Source: a bacterium
Lineage (GTDB): Bacteria; Armatimonadota; Zipacnadia; Zipacnadales; UBA11051
Length of the DNA: 60,422 bases
NCBI GenBank assembly: GCA_030604405.1
Contig: JAUVVY010000026.1
Span: 1 to 60,422 of the forward strand
Reading direction: 5' to 3'
Under the pieces are notes generated by a model. It did not search any database, had not been told where the DNA came from, and saw nothing but the letters and a program-made list of their open reading frames with translations. Positions 53,018 to 60,138 of this stretch are shown one piece after another. Made by a program: the position numbers and the translations under genes. Numbering within the stretch: position 1 is the stretch's first letter; each line of letters opens with the position of its first letter.

Positions 53018-54184
53018 TCAAATGGCCGACCTACACGTGCGCTGCTGATACTCACCTATGACCTCGTAATAAACTGCTTCCGCTCTGTCCGCCATGGCGT
53101 CAAGAGTGAAGATCTGTTCCATCCGCGCGCGGGCCTGGCGCCCCAACTGTCGCGCCCAATCGGCATCCTCCAGCAGCGTCTCTATGGCAACGGCAAGCGC
53201 ATCCGCATCGGCTGGGGGAACGAGTACGCCGGTTTCGCCGTCCACAATCACCTCGTTGATGCCGTCAATATCACTGGCTACGGCCGGCTTGCCGAGAAGG
53301 CCAGCCTCTATCAGGACGATGCCGAGACCCTCCCGTAGTGAGGGCAATACCGCCACGTCTAACGCCTTGATCAGCTCGACACCGTCGTGTCGGTAGCCCA
53401 AGAACCTGACGTGTCTGTCAAGCCCAAGCCGGCTTACCATCGTGCGCAGCCGCGCCTCGTCCTTGCCCTCGCCGATCAGCAGGCAGCAGATGTCATCCAG
53501 CCTGCCCATCAGGCGCGCCATCGCCTGCAGCAGGTAAACATGGCCCTTGTGTGCGGAGAGATGGGCGACGGTGCCGATGACGGGCTGATCCGGTCGCAAG
53601 CCGAGCTTTTCGCGTACAGCAGAGCCGTCCGGCGGCCACGGGAATAGCCGCTGGTCGAGGCCGTTATACACAACTTCGATACGCTCGCCGGGAATGCCCT
53701 GGGCGATAAGGTGGTTCCTGACGCCGTGGCTGCAGGCCGCCCAGCGATCGGCAAACACGTACCAGTACTTGTGATTAAGCCAATGAACATGCCCGACACA
53801 CGGCACGGCGGCGATCTTTGCACCCAGACTGCCCCACAAGCTGGCAGTCGAAAGATGAGTATGAATGACATCTGCGCCGATCCTACGGGCGAATTTTGCA
53901 ATAACCAGGGGGGCGGCGAGGTTGAGCTTGCCACGGATCGGCAATACATGGGCTTCGACGCCACGTTTGTGCAACTCCTGCAGCATCAACTCGTTGTATT
54001 TGCACGCCACAACTACGCGGTGCCCGCGGGCGACCAGAGCTTCAGAAAGATACGTCATGGCGCGCTCGGCGCCCGAGTAGCGCCTGGGCGTGATAATCTG
54101 GAGGATTGTAAGCTTCTCACGGCCCGCGTTCAGCGCCATCTCCGTGGCCGAAACGCTGGGCTCGGTTGTCATCTTGTCAGCCAT
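53018..54184 (-). CDS. Glycosyltransferase family 4 (GT-B)
   Basis: 388 residues of GT4. N-terminal acceptor domain opens ILQIITPRRYSGAERAMTYL and the donor domain has the EX7E motif in EGLGIVLIEAGLLGKPAVASD. It transfers a sugar from a nucleotide donor to a lipid or glycan, likely for surface polysaccharide or a glycolipid. It lies downstream of rph-rdgB on the same strand with a 54-base gap. The N-terminal region to residue 20 has unusual length; the true start may be a later Met. Confidence 0.92.
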   Translation of the reverse strand: MADKMTTEPSVSATEMALNAGREKLTILQIITPRRYSGAERAMTYLSEALVARGHRVVVACKYNELMLQELHKRGVEAHVLPIRGKLNLAAPLVIAKFARRIGADVIHTHLSTASLWGSLGAKIAAVPCVGHVHWLNHKYWYVFADRWAACSHGVRNHLIAQGIPGERIEVVYNGLDQRLFPWPPDGSAVREKLGLRPDQPVIGTVAHLSAHKGHVYLLQAMARLMGRLDDICCLLIGEGKDEARLRTMVSRLGLDRHVRFLGYRHDGVELIKALDVAVLPSLREGLGIVLIEAGLLGKPAVASDIDGINEVIVDGETGVLVPPADADALAVAIETLLEDADWARQLGRQARARMEQIFTLDAMADRAEAVYYEVIGEYQQRTCRSAI

Positions 54185-54238
54185 AAGCAGTACTTCCCAG
54201 TCGCACGCCAGCGGGTCAGCCGGGCGTGCTTGCCGACT

Positions 54239-54862
54239 TCACCGCAGTGGGTGGCCGAGTAGCTCCCCGCCGCGCAAGGCCTCAAGCATCGCCTGCAATG
54301 CCCGGCCGCGGTGACTTACCCCGTTCTTCTGTTCGGTTGAGATTTCAGCGAACGTGCGGCCCAACGACGGATAATAGAAGATCGGGTCGTAGCCGAAGCC
54401 TGCGTTTCCGCGTGGTTCTCGAAGAATGACACCCTTGCACTCGCCCTCCCAGAGCCCCACTACCTGTCCCTGGCACGCGATGGCGATTACACACACAAAA
54501 CACGCGCCCCGCCGCTCGTCGGGAACGTCGGCCAATTCGGCCAACAGCTTGTCTATGCGTTGCCTGTCATCGCTGCCGTAGCGGCTGGAATACACCCCGG
54601 GTCGTCCGCCGAGGGCGTCCACCTGCAGGCCGCTATCATCGGCGAGGGCTGCCAGGCCCGTGCGCTCGGCGAGCTGCAGCGCCTTGTGCCGGGCATTGTC
54701 TGCAAACGTATCATGAGGTTCGGCTGGAGCCGCTGAATCGCTCAGGTCATTGAGACCAATTACTTTGACAGCGTAGTCGGCCAAAAGCTGCCTTATCTCG
54801 GCCACTTTTCCCACGTTGCGGGAGGCCACTAGCAGGCACTTTGCTGCGCCGTGCTCCTCCAT
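54239..54862 (-). CDS. rdgB: Non-canonical purine NTP pyrophosphatase (RdgB/HAM1)
   Basis: 207 residues. Motifs are VASRNVGKVAEIRQLL near the start, ADDSGLQVDALGGRPGVYSSRY and the C-terminal SHRGRALQAML. It hydrolyses dITP, XTP and ITP. ATG 54862 is used, nine bases after the rph stop; the longer frame would overlap rph. The rph-rdgB pair is a conserved arrangement. Confidence 0.95.
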   Translation of the reverse strand: MEEHGAAKCLLVASRNVGKVAEIRQLLADYAVKVIGLNDLSDSAAPAEPHDTFADNARHKALQLAERTGLAALADDSGLQVDALGGRPGVYSSRYGSDDRQRIDKLLAELADVPDERRGACFVCVIAIACQGQVVGLWEGECKGVILREPRGNAGFGYDPIFYYPSLGRTFAEISTEQKNGVSHRGRALQAMLEALRGGELLGHPLR

Positions 54863-54870
54863 CAAGTGTC

Positions 54871-55608
54871 CTATGTCTCGGCGTACGGGCCGATGCCGGC
54901 CAGTGCCGCTTTCTGCTGCTCGCATAGCCTCTGGATTCCAGACCACGCCAGATCGAGCATCTTATCGTGTTCCTCGCGGGTGAACGGTCGGCCCTCTGCA
55001 GTCCCCTGAACTTCGATAAGCTGTTTGCGGGATGTCATCACCACGTTCATGTCCACCACTGCCTGGGCATCTTCAGTGTAGCAAAGGTCCAACAGAACCT
55101 CGCCGGAAACGACACCGACAGACGTCGCAGCGGCCTCGCAGTGAAGTGGCCAGGCCTTGATTGCCTTCTTCTCCTGCAGCCAGGCACAGGCTTCGGCCAG
55201 GGCCACAAAGGCTCCGACCACGGAGGCAGTGCGGGTGCCACCGTCGGCCTGCAGCGCGTCGCAGTCGAGTCGGATCGTCCTGGGCCCGAGCTTGTGCAGG
55301 TCCGTTACGGCTCGGAGGCTGCGTCCGATGACGCGCTGTATCTCGTGGGTGCGCCCGCCAATACTCGAACCGCCCTCGCGCCTTTCACGCTGCGACGTCG
55401 CACGCGGTAACATGCTATACTCCGCCGTGACCCAGCCCTGCTCAGTATTGAGCAGGAAGCCCGGCTGGCGATTATCCACCGAGGCGGTGCAGTAAACCCG
55501 GGTGTGTCCAAGGCATACCAGACAGGAGCCTTCCGCATACCTGTTTACGTGGCGGGTGAGTGTGCAGTCCCTCAACTGATCGTTCTCGCGCCCGTCAACA
55601 CGGAGCAA
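54871..55608 (-). CDS. rph: Ribonuclease PH
   Basis: 245 residues. It has the RNase PH signatures DGRENDQLR at the start, GFLLNTEQGWVTAEYSMLPRATSQR and TIRLDCDALQADGGTRTASVVG (phosphate and RNA binding) and AVVDMNVVMTSRKQLIEVQGTAEGRPF. A phosphorolytic 3-5 exoribonuclease trimming tRNA precursors. TTG 55608 is the start, with AAGGG upstream; the promoter at 55658-55687 reads into it. Confidence 0.95.
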   Translation of the reverse strand: MLRVDGRENDQLRDCTLTRHVNRYAEGSCLVCLGHTRVYCTASVDNRQPGFLLNTEQGWVTAEYSMLPRATSQRERREGGSSIGGRTHEIQRVIGRSLRAVTDLHKLGPRTIRLDCDALQADGGTRTASVVGAFVALAEACAWLQEKKAIKAWPLHCEAAATSVGVVSGEVLLDLCYTEDAQAVVDMNVVMTSRKQLIEVQGTAEGRPFTREEHDKMLDLAWSGIQRLCEQQKAALAGIGPYAET

Positions 55609-55657
55609 TATTCGTGCCCTTCCGATAGAAAAGTGATGTCCGACAGTCCGAGGATAG

Positions 55658-55687
55658 ATTATACGCGAAGGGGTAAAACACCTGCAA
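55658..55687 (-). promoter_or_regulatory. Promoter for rph-rdgB-GT4
   Basis: On the reverse strand TTGCAG (55687-55682) and TATAAT (55663-55658) are 18 bases apart. Transcription would start about 45 bases before the TTG start of rph. Confidence 0.7.
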
Positions 55688-55710
55688 GCCCGCGTCGCCA
55701 GACTGCAGAG

Positions 55711-55738
55711 TAAAAAAGCGCGTCCGAAAAGACACGCT
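55711..55738 (-). terminator. Terminator downstream of the GIY-YIG gene
   Basis: Reverse-strand stem AGCGTGTC/GACGCGCT (one mismatch) around a six-base loop, followed by TTTTTT. It lies about 70 bases beyond the stop of the GIY-YIG gene and just before the rph promoter. Confidence 0.75.
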
Positions 55739-55807
55739 GGGACAGGTGAGCTTCGAGGTGTCCGGGATTCTCTTGGGGTTAGGGGAGCACAGGTGTCATG
55801 GAGATCC

Positions 55808-56098
55808 TTATGACGAACCTCTGCTCTTGCTCAGCCGCTTCAGCCGGCTGATGTCTCCTTGAACCAGGGCTCTTTTCTGCGCACGGCTCCAGCGCTTGAT
55901 CTGCCGTTCGCGTTCCATGGCAGTAGATTCGTCTTCATGCGCCTCGCTATAAACCAGTCGCACCGGTCTTCGGCGGGCCGTGTGCTTTGGACCACGCCCG
56001 TCATTGTGGGCTTTGATACGTTCGTCCAGTTGGTCGGTCGAGCCCACATAGTAACTGCCGTCTGCACACTGTAAGATGTACAGATAGTGGGTCCCCAT
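55808..56098 (-). CDS. GIY-YIG domain protein (UPF0213-like)
   Basis: 96 residues, a single GIY-YIG nuclease domain: HYLYILQCADGSYYVGSTDQLDERIKAHNDG, with the YIL and YVG strands, then ERERQIKRWSRAQKRALVQGD. Small stand-alone members may be DNA structure-specific endonucleases; function is uncharacterised. It is between ssrA and the terminator at 55711 and has no obvious partner. Confidence 0.92.
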   Translation of the reverse strand: MGTHYLYILQCADGSYYVGSTDQLDERIKAHNDGRGPKHTARRRPVRLVYSEAHEDESTAMERERQIKRWSRAQKRALVQGDISRLKRLSKSRGSS

Positions 56099-56139
56099 CG
56101 TGCGGCCGCTTTTCGCTAGAGCGAGAAGGTTGCTGCATG

Positions 56140-56216
56140 GTGGCCTTCGACAAGCTCACGATAGACCGGGTTCACCGCACGTATTCCAGACATGTGCCCT
56201 TCGACAAGCTCAGGGC
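56140..56216. repeat. TTCGACAAGCTCAGG-type repeats near ssrA
   Basis: CCTTCGACAAGCTCACG at about 56145 and CCCTTCGACAAGCTCAGGGC at about 56196 belong to the dispersed family. They occupy the 145-base gap between the GIY-YIG gene and the 3-prime end of ssrA, next to the 14-bp hairpin at 56217-56247. Confidence 0.7.
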
Positions 56217-56247
56217 ACCATTCGACGCGCAAGGCGCGTCGAATGGT
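56217..56247 (-). terminator. Perfect 14-bp hairpin spanning the ssrA 3-prime end
   Basis: ACCATTCGACGCGC (56217-56230) and GCGCGTCGAATGGT (56234-56247) are complementary around AAG. On the reverse strand it starts at the discriminator A and CCA of tmRNA. No U run follows, so it may be a processing signal or a factor-assisted terminator. Confidence 0.6.
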
Positions 56248-56592
56248 GGAGGCGGCGGGAATCGAACCCGCGTCCGCAATGGAGCTGCCGAGACTTCTAC
56301 GAGCGTAGTGTGCGATTTATTACAGCGCGAGCGGCCCTCGCGCACAGGGCCTAGCCCGGCCGACTCACTCTAGAATTTCCCCGGAAAGCCGCTGGAGCCT
56401 CAACCGTCCGGGTAGCTAATCTTGTTGATGCCTGTCCCCGCCCGATCAGCGAAGCGAGGCAGACATGGCCACTACTTAAGCAGCCAGTGCCATATTATTG
56501 GCAGTTTTGTTTGTGCCGTGTTTAACGAGATTGCGGCGATCTCGGCTCGCTATCTCGACTAGCCCTGCATCACGTCGAGCCCATTCGCCCCC
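56244..56592 (-). ncRNA. ssrA: Transfer-messenger RNA
   Basis: Read on the reverse strand, the 5-prime end GGGGGCGAATGGGCTCGACG pairs its first seven bases with CGCCTCC near the 3-prime end, which continues ACCA; GGTTCGATTCCCGCC is the T arm. The tag reading frame is about GTNKTANNMALAA followed by TAA (near 56480-56515), ending in the ALAA degron. Length is about 349 bases, normal for a one-piece tmRNA. It rescues ribosomes stalled on mRNAs without stop codons. The first tag codon (GGC) is inferred from comparison with known resume codons. CCA is encoded. Confidence 0.95.
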
Positions 56593-56616
56593 ACTGTGCT
56601 GCACTCTGCCGCATAT

Positions 56617-56645
56617 ATTATACCCAAAAATGGCGCCTTATACAA
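56617..56645 (-). promoter_or_regulatory. Promoter of ssrA
   Basis: Reverse-strand TTGTAT (56645-56640) and TATAAT (56622-56617) are 17 bases apart. The -10 box ends 24 bases before the mature 5-prime end of tmRNA, so a short leader must be removed, as RNase P normally does. Confidence 0.8.
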
Positions 56646-56696
56646 CTTTCCAGGCGCGATCGGAAAAAAAAAGCAGCAGAAAAATATGTTTAGGCC

Positions 56697-56725
56697 TTGA
56701 CAAGTGGGGTAAAGTAAGCTATATG
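56697..56725 (+). promoter_or_regulatory. Promoter of padR
   Basis: TTGACA (56697-56702) and TATATG (56720-56725) with a 17-base spacer. The -10 box overlaps the dyad at 56721-56737. Confidence 0.75.
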
Positions 56726-56737
56726 TAAAGTACATAT
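56721..56737. promoter_or_regulatory. PadR operator 1 (ATATGTA-AAG-TACATAT)
   Basis: Perfect 7-bp inverted repeat with a 3-base centre lying over the -10 box and start region of padR. It contains the ATGT and ACAT half sites typical of PadR-family binding sites, here with a shorter centre (5 bases) than the usual 8. Confidence 0.82.
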
Positions 56738-56749
56738 AGGGAGCTGAGG

Positions 56750-57136
56750 ATGCGCAAAAGAGCACGACGCGGACAACGAAGCACCCAGGATCCGTTTGCT
56801 GTCATAGCCAGCAACCTGTCACGGCTGGTTGAGCCGGTGCTGCTGTACCTGCTGGCCACGGATCAGGCGCACTATGGCTACCAGTTCCTGGAGGCGGCAA
56901 ACGACTTCGCGATAACCGACGCCGCAATTGACGCAGGCGTTATCTACCGTACCCTGAGAGGCCTCGAGGAAACCGGCTATGTGGTATCGAGTTGGGCGCC
57001 GAGCGCCAGCGGTCCGGCGAAGAGGATATACGAACTGACGCCAGCGGGGCTGGCGCATCTGAAGAGATGGGCCGCAGTTCTGGAGCAGCGGGGACGTGCA
57101 ATGGTGTATTTTGCTCACCTGTGTGCCGATTTGTAA
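56750..57136 (+). CDS. PadR-family transcriptional regulator
   Basis: 128 residues. The winged helix contains EPVLLYLLATDQAHYGYQFLEAA and VIYRTLRGLEETGYVVSSWAPSASGPAKRIYELTPAG, the PadR signature. It is short, with one C-terminal dimerisation helix. It probably represses its own gene through operator 1 and the downstream metal-cofactor cluster through operator 2 (57168-57184). The inducer is unknown. ATG 56750 follows GGGAGCTGAGG. Confidence 0.92.
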   Translation: MRKRARRGQRSTQDPFAVIASNLSRLVEPVLLYLLATDQAHYGYQFLEAANDFAITDAAIDAGVIYRTLRGLEETGYVVSSWAPSASGPAKRIYELTPAGLAHLKRWAAVLEQRGRAMVYFAHLCADL

Positions 57137-57167
57137 TCGTGGCGCCAAAAAATTTTTCTCTCGCAGT

Positions 57168-57184
57168 ATATGCAAATTACATAT
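57168..57184. promoter_or_regulatory. PadR operator 2 (ATATGCA-AAT-TACATAT)
   Basis: The same dyad as at 56721 with one changed half-site base (C for T) and centre AAT. It lies 19-35 bases before the first NifX-like gene and downstream of padR, so the whole cluster should be under PadR control. Confidence 0.8.
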
Positions 57185-57202
57185 AGGCTAAGGGAGTAAC
57201 AA

Positions 57203-57547
57203 ATGAAAGTGGCATTGGCCTGCGACGGACAGCAAGTAGCCCCACATTTCGGACGCTGTGAAGGGTACGAGATCGCCGAGATCGTTGACGGGGAGGTCAT
57301 AGAGCGGGAGAATGTGCCGAACCCGGGTCACGAACCCGGCCAATTGCCGAAGATGCTTAATCAAATGGGCGTAGAGTGCATTGTCGCCGGCGGTATGGGG
57401 CCGAGAGCACAACAGTTCTTTGACGAATTCGGCATTCAGACGGTCACCGGAGTGTCGGGCAGCCTCAATGAAGTCATCGAGGCGCTGGCCTGGGGCAGAC
57501 TGACGCCCGGTGATGACAATGCCTGTCATCACACAGAGGAGAGCTAG
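57203..57547 (+). CDS. NifX/NifB-type dinitrogenase Fe-Mo cofactor-binding protein 1
   Basis: 114 residues of the NifX/NafY/ORP superfamily: MKVALACDGQQVAPHFGRCEGYEIAEI at the start and VECIVAGGMGPRAQQFFDEFGIQTV. It may bind or carry a Fe-S or heterometal cluster. The C-terminal GDDNACHHTEES adds Cys-His-His, possibly a ligand patch. AGGGAG lies upstream of ATG 57203. It is 67 bases after padR and directly after operator 2. Confidence 0.9.
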   Translation: MKVALACDGQQVAPHFGRCEGYEIAEIVDGEVIERENVPNPGHEPGQLPKMLNQMGVECIVAGGMGPRAQQFFDEFGIQTVTGVSGSLNEVIEALAWGRLTPGDDNACHHTEES

Positions 57548-57644
57548 CTCGGATCATCGATGAGTGAAATGGCTTGAGGAGTGCAGAAGCAGTACATTGT
57601 ACTGAGCTACGAGAACATAAGGCAAAAAACAGGAGGAGATTTTC

Positions 57645-58409
57645 GTGAAAATTGCGGTATCGGCAAGCGGAAACAATGTGGATGCAGCGATGGACCCGCG
57701 TTTCGGGCGCTGTGCGTATTTCGTAATCGTTGAGAGCGAGACGATGGAGTTTGAAGCGATCGAGAATCCCGGTACACAGATGGGTTCCGGAGCCGGTATT
57801 CAAGCCGCGCAGATGGTCGGCAACTCCGGTGCCGAGGCGGTAGTCGCCGGCAACTACGGCCCTAACGCCTACGGTGCGTTGAGCGCGGCGGGGCTGTCGG
57901 TGTATCAGTTCGCCGGCGGGACTGTGCGCGAAGCAGTAGAAGCCGTCGTCAGCGGACAGGCCCAACAGGTGGGCGATGCTACTGTCGGGTCGAAGTCCGG
58001 CACGGGCGGCGGCACGGGCGGCGGAATGGGCGGCGGAATGGGCGGCGGCATGGGTGGCGGCATGGGCCGCGGCATGGGCCAAGGCATGGGTCGCGGTATG
58101 GGGCAGGGATTTCAGCAGACGCCGCCGTCCGATCCTCAGGCGCAGGGGCCGATGCCGCCGGGAGGCTACGGGATGCCACAGCAGGGTGCGTGGGATATGC
58201 CGCCTTCTTATCCCGGGATGATGCAGCCACCGATGTGGGGCGGGCCCTACGGGCCAATGACCCCAATGTCACCTGAGCAAATGGCTGAGTACGAACTGCA
58301 GATGCTGGAGATGCAGCGCGGGTTCCTACAGCAGCAGCTCGCCATGCTGCAACAGCAACTCGAGTGGATTGACGAGTATATCAAGCAATTGCAGTCGGAG
58401 GGCGAGTAG
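57645..58409 (+). CDS. NifX-type cofactor-binding protein with Gly/Met-rich extension
   Basis: 254 residues. Residues 1-115 are a complete NifX-like domain (MKIAVSASGNNVDAAMDPRFGRCAYFVIV). Residues about 118-150 are a low-complexity GGGMGGGMGRGMGQ tract. Residues about 155-225 are Pro/Met/Gly-rich (PMPPGGYGMPQQG) and the end is a Gln/Glu-rich coiled coil (YELQMLEMQRGFLQQQLAMLQQQLEWIDEYIKQL). Such extensions are known in sulfate-reducer and archaeal relatives and may bind copper or assist oligomerisation. The AGGAGG site precedes its ATG (57634-57640). Confidence 0.9.
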   Translation: MKIAVSASGNNVDAAMDPRFGRCAYFVIVESETMEFEAIENPGTQMGSGAGIQAAQMVGNSGAEAVVAGNYGPNAYGALSAAGLSVYQFAGGTVREAVEAVVSGQAQQVGDATVGSKSGTGGGTGGGMGGGMGGGMGGGMGRGMGQGMGRGMGQGFQQTPPSDPQAQGPMPPGGYGMPQQGAWDMPPSYPGMMQPPMWGGPYGPMTPMSPEQMAEYELQMLEMQRGFLQQQLAMLQQQLEWIDEYIKQLQSEGE

Positions 58410-58442
58410 GCTGCTGAGTGCTGACCAAGAGAGGGCTGCACG

Positions 58443-58817
58443 ATGAAAGTGGCGGTGACTTCAAAAGGCAAGGACCTGGGGTCGCCTGTGGACCCCCGGT
58501 TCGGTCGCTGTCCCTACTTCGTCGTCGTTGACACCGAGACGATGACGACTGAGGGGATCGAGAACCCGGGCGCGCTGGCAGGTGCGGGAGCGGGCGTCGC
58601 GGCGGCCCAACTAATCGCGGACGCCGGCGCAGATGCGGTCATATCGAACCTCGTCGGGCCCCATGCCTTCGCTGCGCTCAAGCAAGGTGGCATCGCCATC
58701 TATGCCGGAGCTGCCGGCAATGTCAAGAGTGTGGTCGAAATGTTGAAGAAGGATGAGTTGGGGCGGCTTGAGGAGCCTAATGCCGAACTTGATGCCGGCG
58801 CGAAACGCCGAGGCTGA
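58443..58817 (+). CDS. NifX-type cofactor-binding protein 3
   Basis: 124 residues, a bare NifX-like domain: MKVAVTSKGKDLGSPVDPRFGRCPYFVVVDTETM. No metal-binding extension. It is closest in pattern to the protein at 57645 (DPRFGRC). The coding run of three NifX-like proteins suggests cofactor carriers with different partners. Confidence 0.9.
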   Translation: MKVAVTSKGKDLGSPVDPRFGRCPYFVVVDTETMTTEGIENPGALAGAGAGVAAAQLIADAGADAVISNLVGPHAFAALKQGGIAIYAGAAGNVKSVVEMLKKDELGRLEEPNAELDAGAKRRG

Positions 58818-58821
58818 GATG

Positions 58822-58885
58822 CAGAGTCGGGCAGGATGCCCGACCCACGGGATAATACTCAGGATGACCGACCAACGCGACGAGA
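58822..58885. repeat. GTCGGGCAGGATGCCCGAC hairpin repeat
   Basis: A palindrome matching the copies at 7433 and 15930 is followed by CCACGGGATAATACTCAGGATGACCGACC. It separates the third NifX-like gene from the MinD-like gene. Confidence 0.7.
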
Positions 58886-58908
58886 GTGGATAAGCAGGAG
58901 CACATAAC

Positions 58909-59811
58909 ATGTCGGAAACCCAAAGAGCAAGACTAAGTATATCAATAGCGGCGGGCAAGGGCGGGACCGGGAAGACGCTGGTGGCAACCAGCCTCGCCCT
59001 GGCTCTGAATGACGACTATCCCGGAGAGGTTCAGATCATTGACTGTGACGTGGAAGAGCCGAACGCTCATCTACTGTTGCAGCCTGAGATTATCGAAGAA
59101 GCGGCGGTTCACGTCCTTGTTCCAGAGGTGAATCTCGAGCTCTGCACGCGCTGCGGGGAGTGCGCCAAGGCGTGCCAGTTCAGCGCCATTGCAGTCATCA
59201 GACAAGCAGTGCTGACCTTCTACGACCTGTGCGCGGGCTGCGGGGCCTGCGCGTACGTGTGCCCAGTTGGGGCGATCACCGAAGTGCAGCGCCAGGTGGG
59301 AGTGGTGAGAGCGGGTTGTGTTGGGGGACAGATAGATTTCGTGGCCGGCTGTCTCAATGTCGGCGACCAGCGAGCAACGCCTGTCACCAAGGCGGTCAAG
59401 GAACGTATCAGCCCGAAGCGGATAAGCATACTCGACGCCCCGCCCGGGACAGCGTGCCCGATGCAGGAAACGGTCGAGGACACGGACTACTGCATTCTCG
59501 TCACCGAGCCAACGCCGTTCGGACGCAGCAATCTCCAGGACGCCGTGGACACGTGCGAGCGGCTCGGCGTGCCCTGCGGCGTAATCATAAACAGAGACGG
59601 GATCGGCAACCAGGGCGTGGATGACTATTGTGCCGCTGAGGGCATCGAGATACTCATGCGCATTCCGCAGCGGCGGGAGATCGCCGAAGCCTACTCTCGG
59701 GGCGAGACGCTGGCAGAGGCCCGGCCGCAATGGCGAGATGATTTGGTAGAGATGTACAAGCGAATTGAAGAAATCGTAAGCAGCCAATACGTGCAAGAAG
59801 GAGTGAGCTAA
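58909..59811 (+). CDS. MinD/Mrp-family ATPase with two 4Fe-4S motifs
   Basis: 300 residues. Deviant Walker A GKGGTGKT is at residues 16-23. An inserted ferredoxin domain (about 75-125) has CTRCGECAKACQ and CAGCGACAYVCP. Switch region DAPPGTACPM follows, then TEPTPFGRSNLQDAV. It is the type paired with NifX/ORP-like proteins in sulfate reducers and thought to assemble or insert metal clusters with ATP. ORP-type loci usually have two such ATPases; only one is seen before the window ends. Confidence 0.93.
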   Translation: MSETQRARLSISIAAGKGGTGKTLVATSLALALNDDYPGEVQIIDCDVEEPNAHLLLQPEIIEEAAVHVLVPEVNLELCTRCGECAKACQFSAIAVIRQAVLTFYDLCAGCGACAYVCPVGAITEVQRQVGVVRAGCVGGQIDFVAGCLNVGDQRATPVTKAVKERISPKRISILDAPPGTACPMQETVEDTDYCILVTEPTPFGRSNLQDAVDTCERLGVPCGVIINRDGIGNQGVDDYCAAEGIEILMRIPQRREIAEAYSRGETLAEARPQWRDDLVEMYKRIEEIVSSQYVQEGVS

Positions 59812-59813
59812 TT

Positions 59814-60035
59814 ATGCCCAGAGGAGACGGAACAGGCCCGACAGGACAAGGTCCGGGCACGGGCAGAGGCATGGGCGTCGGCGCGGGCCGCGGTCGTATG
59901 GGCGGTCCAAGGGCTGCCGGGCCCGGAGGCAACTGCGTGTGTCCCAACTGCAGGGCTGTTGCCCCACACCAGCGGGGCGTGCCCTGCTACCAGCAGGCCT
60001 GCCCCAAATGCGGGGCCAAGATGAGCAGACAGTAG
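59814..60035 (+). CDS. Small Gly-rich protein with zinc-ribbon-like cysteines
   Basis: 73 residues. Residues 1-38 are Gly/Arg/Pro-rich (GDGTGPTGQGPGTGRGMG). The C-terminal half carries CVCPNC and CPKC, two pairs typical of a zinc ribbon or rubredoxin-like knuckle, with another Cys in between (GVPCYQQACPKCG). The start is three bases after the ATPase stop. Related small proteins accompany NifX and MinD-type ATPases in anaerobes; function unknown. Confidence 0.85.
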   Translation: MPRGDGTGPTGQGPGTGRGMGVGAGRGRMGGPRAAGPGGNCVCPNCRAVAPHQRGVPCYQQACPKCGAKMSRQ

Positions 60036-60075
60036 AGTTGCAGCGGAATGGAACCGTTGTCAATACCAACATCGA

Positions 60076-60115
60076 GAGTCGGGCTGCCCTTCGACTTGGC
60101 TCAGGGCGACCCACG
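60076..60115. repeat. TTCGAC...CTCAGGGC repeat in the metal cluster
   Basis: GTCGGGCTGCCCTTCGACTTGGCTCAGGGCGACCCACGG is a fused form of two repeat families (GTCGGGC and TTCGAC-CTCAGGGC). It lies in the 103-base gap before the last gene. Confidence 0.55.
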
Positions 60116-60138
60116 GAAAATCAAGGCAAGGAGGTGTA

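Noticed and set aside
56100-56373. Two + strand ORFs across the ssrA 3-prime end
   Set aside because: They overlap the tmRNA gene and translate repeats and the T arm.
57905-58272. Pro-rich antisense and alternate-frame ORFs over the NifX Gly/Met tract
   Set aside because: They are shadows of the low-complexity GGNATG codons in the real gene.
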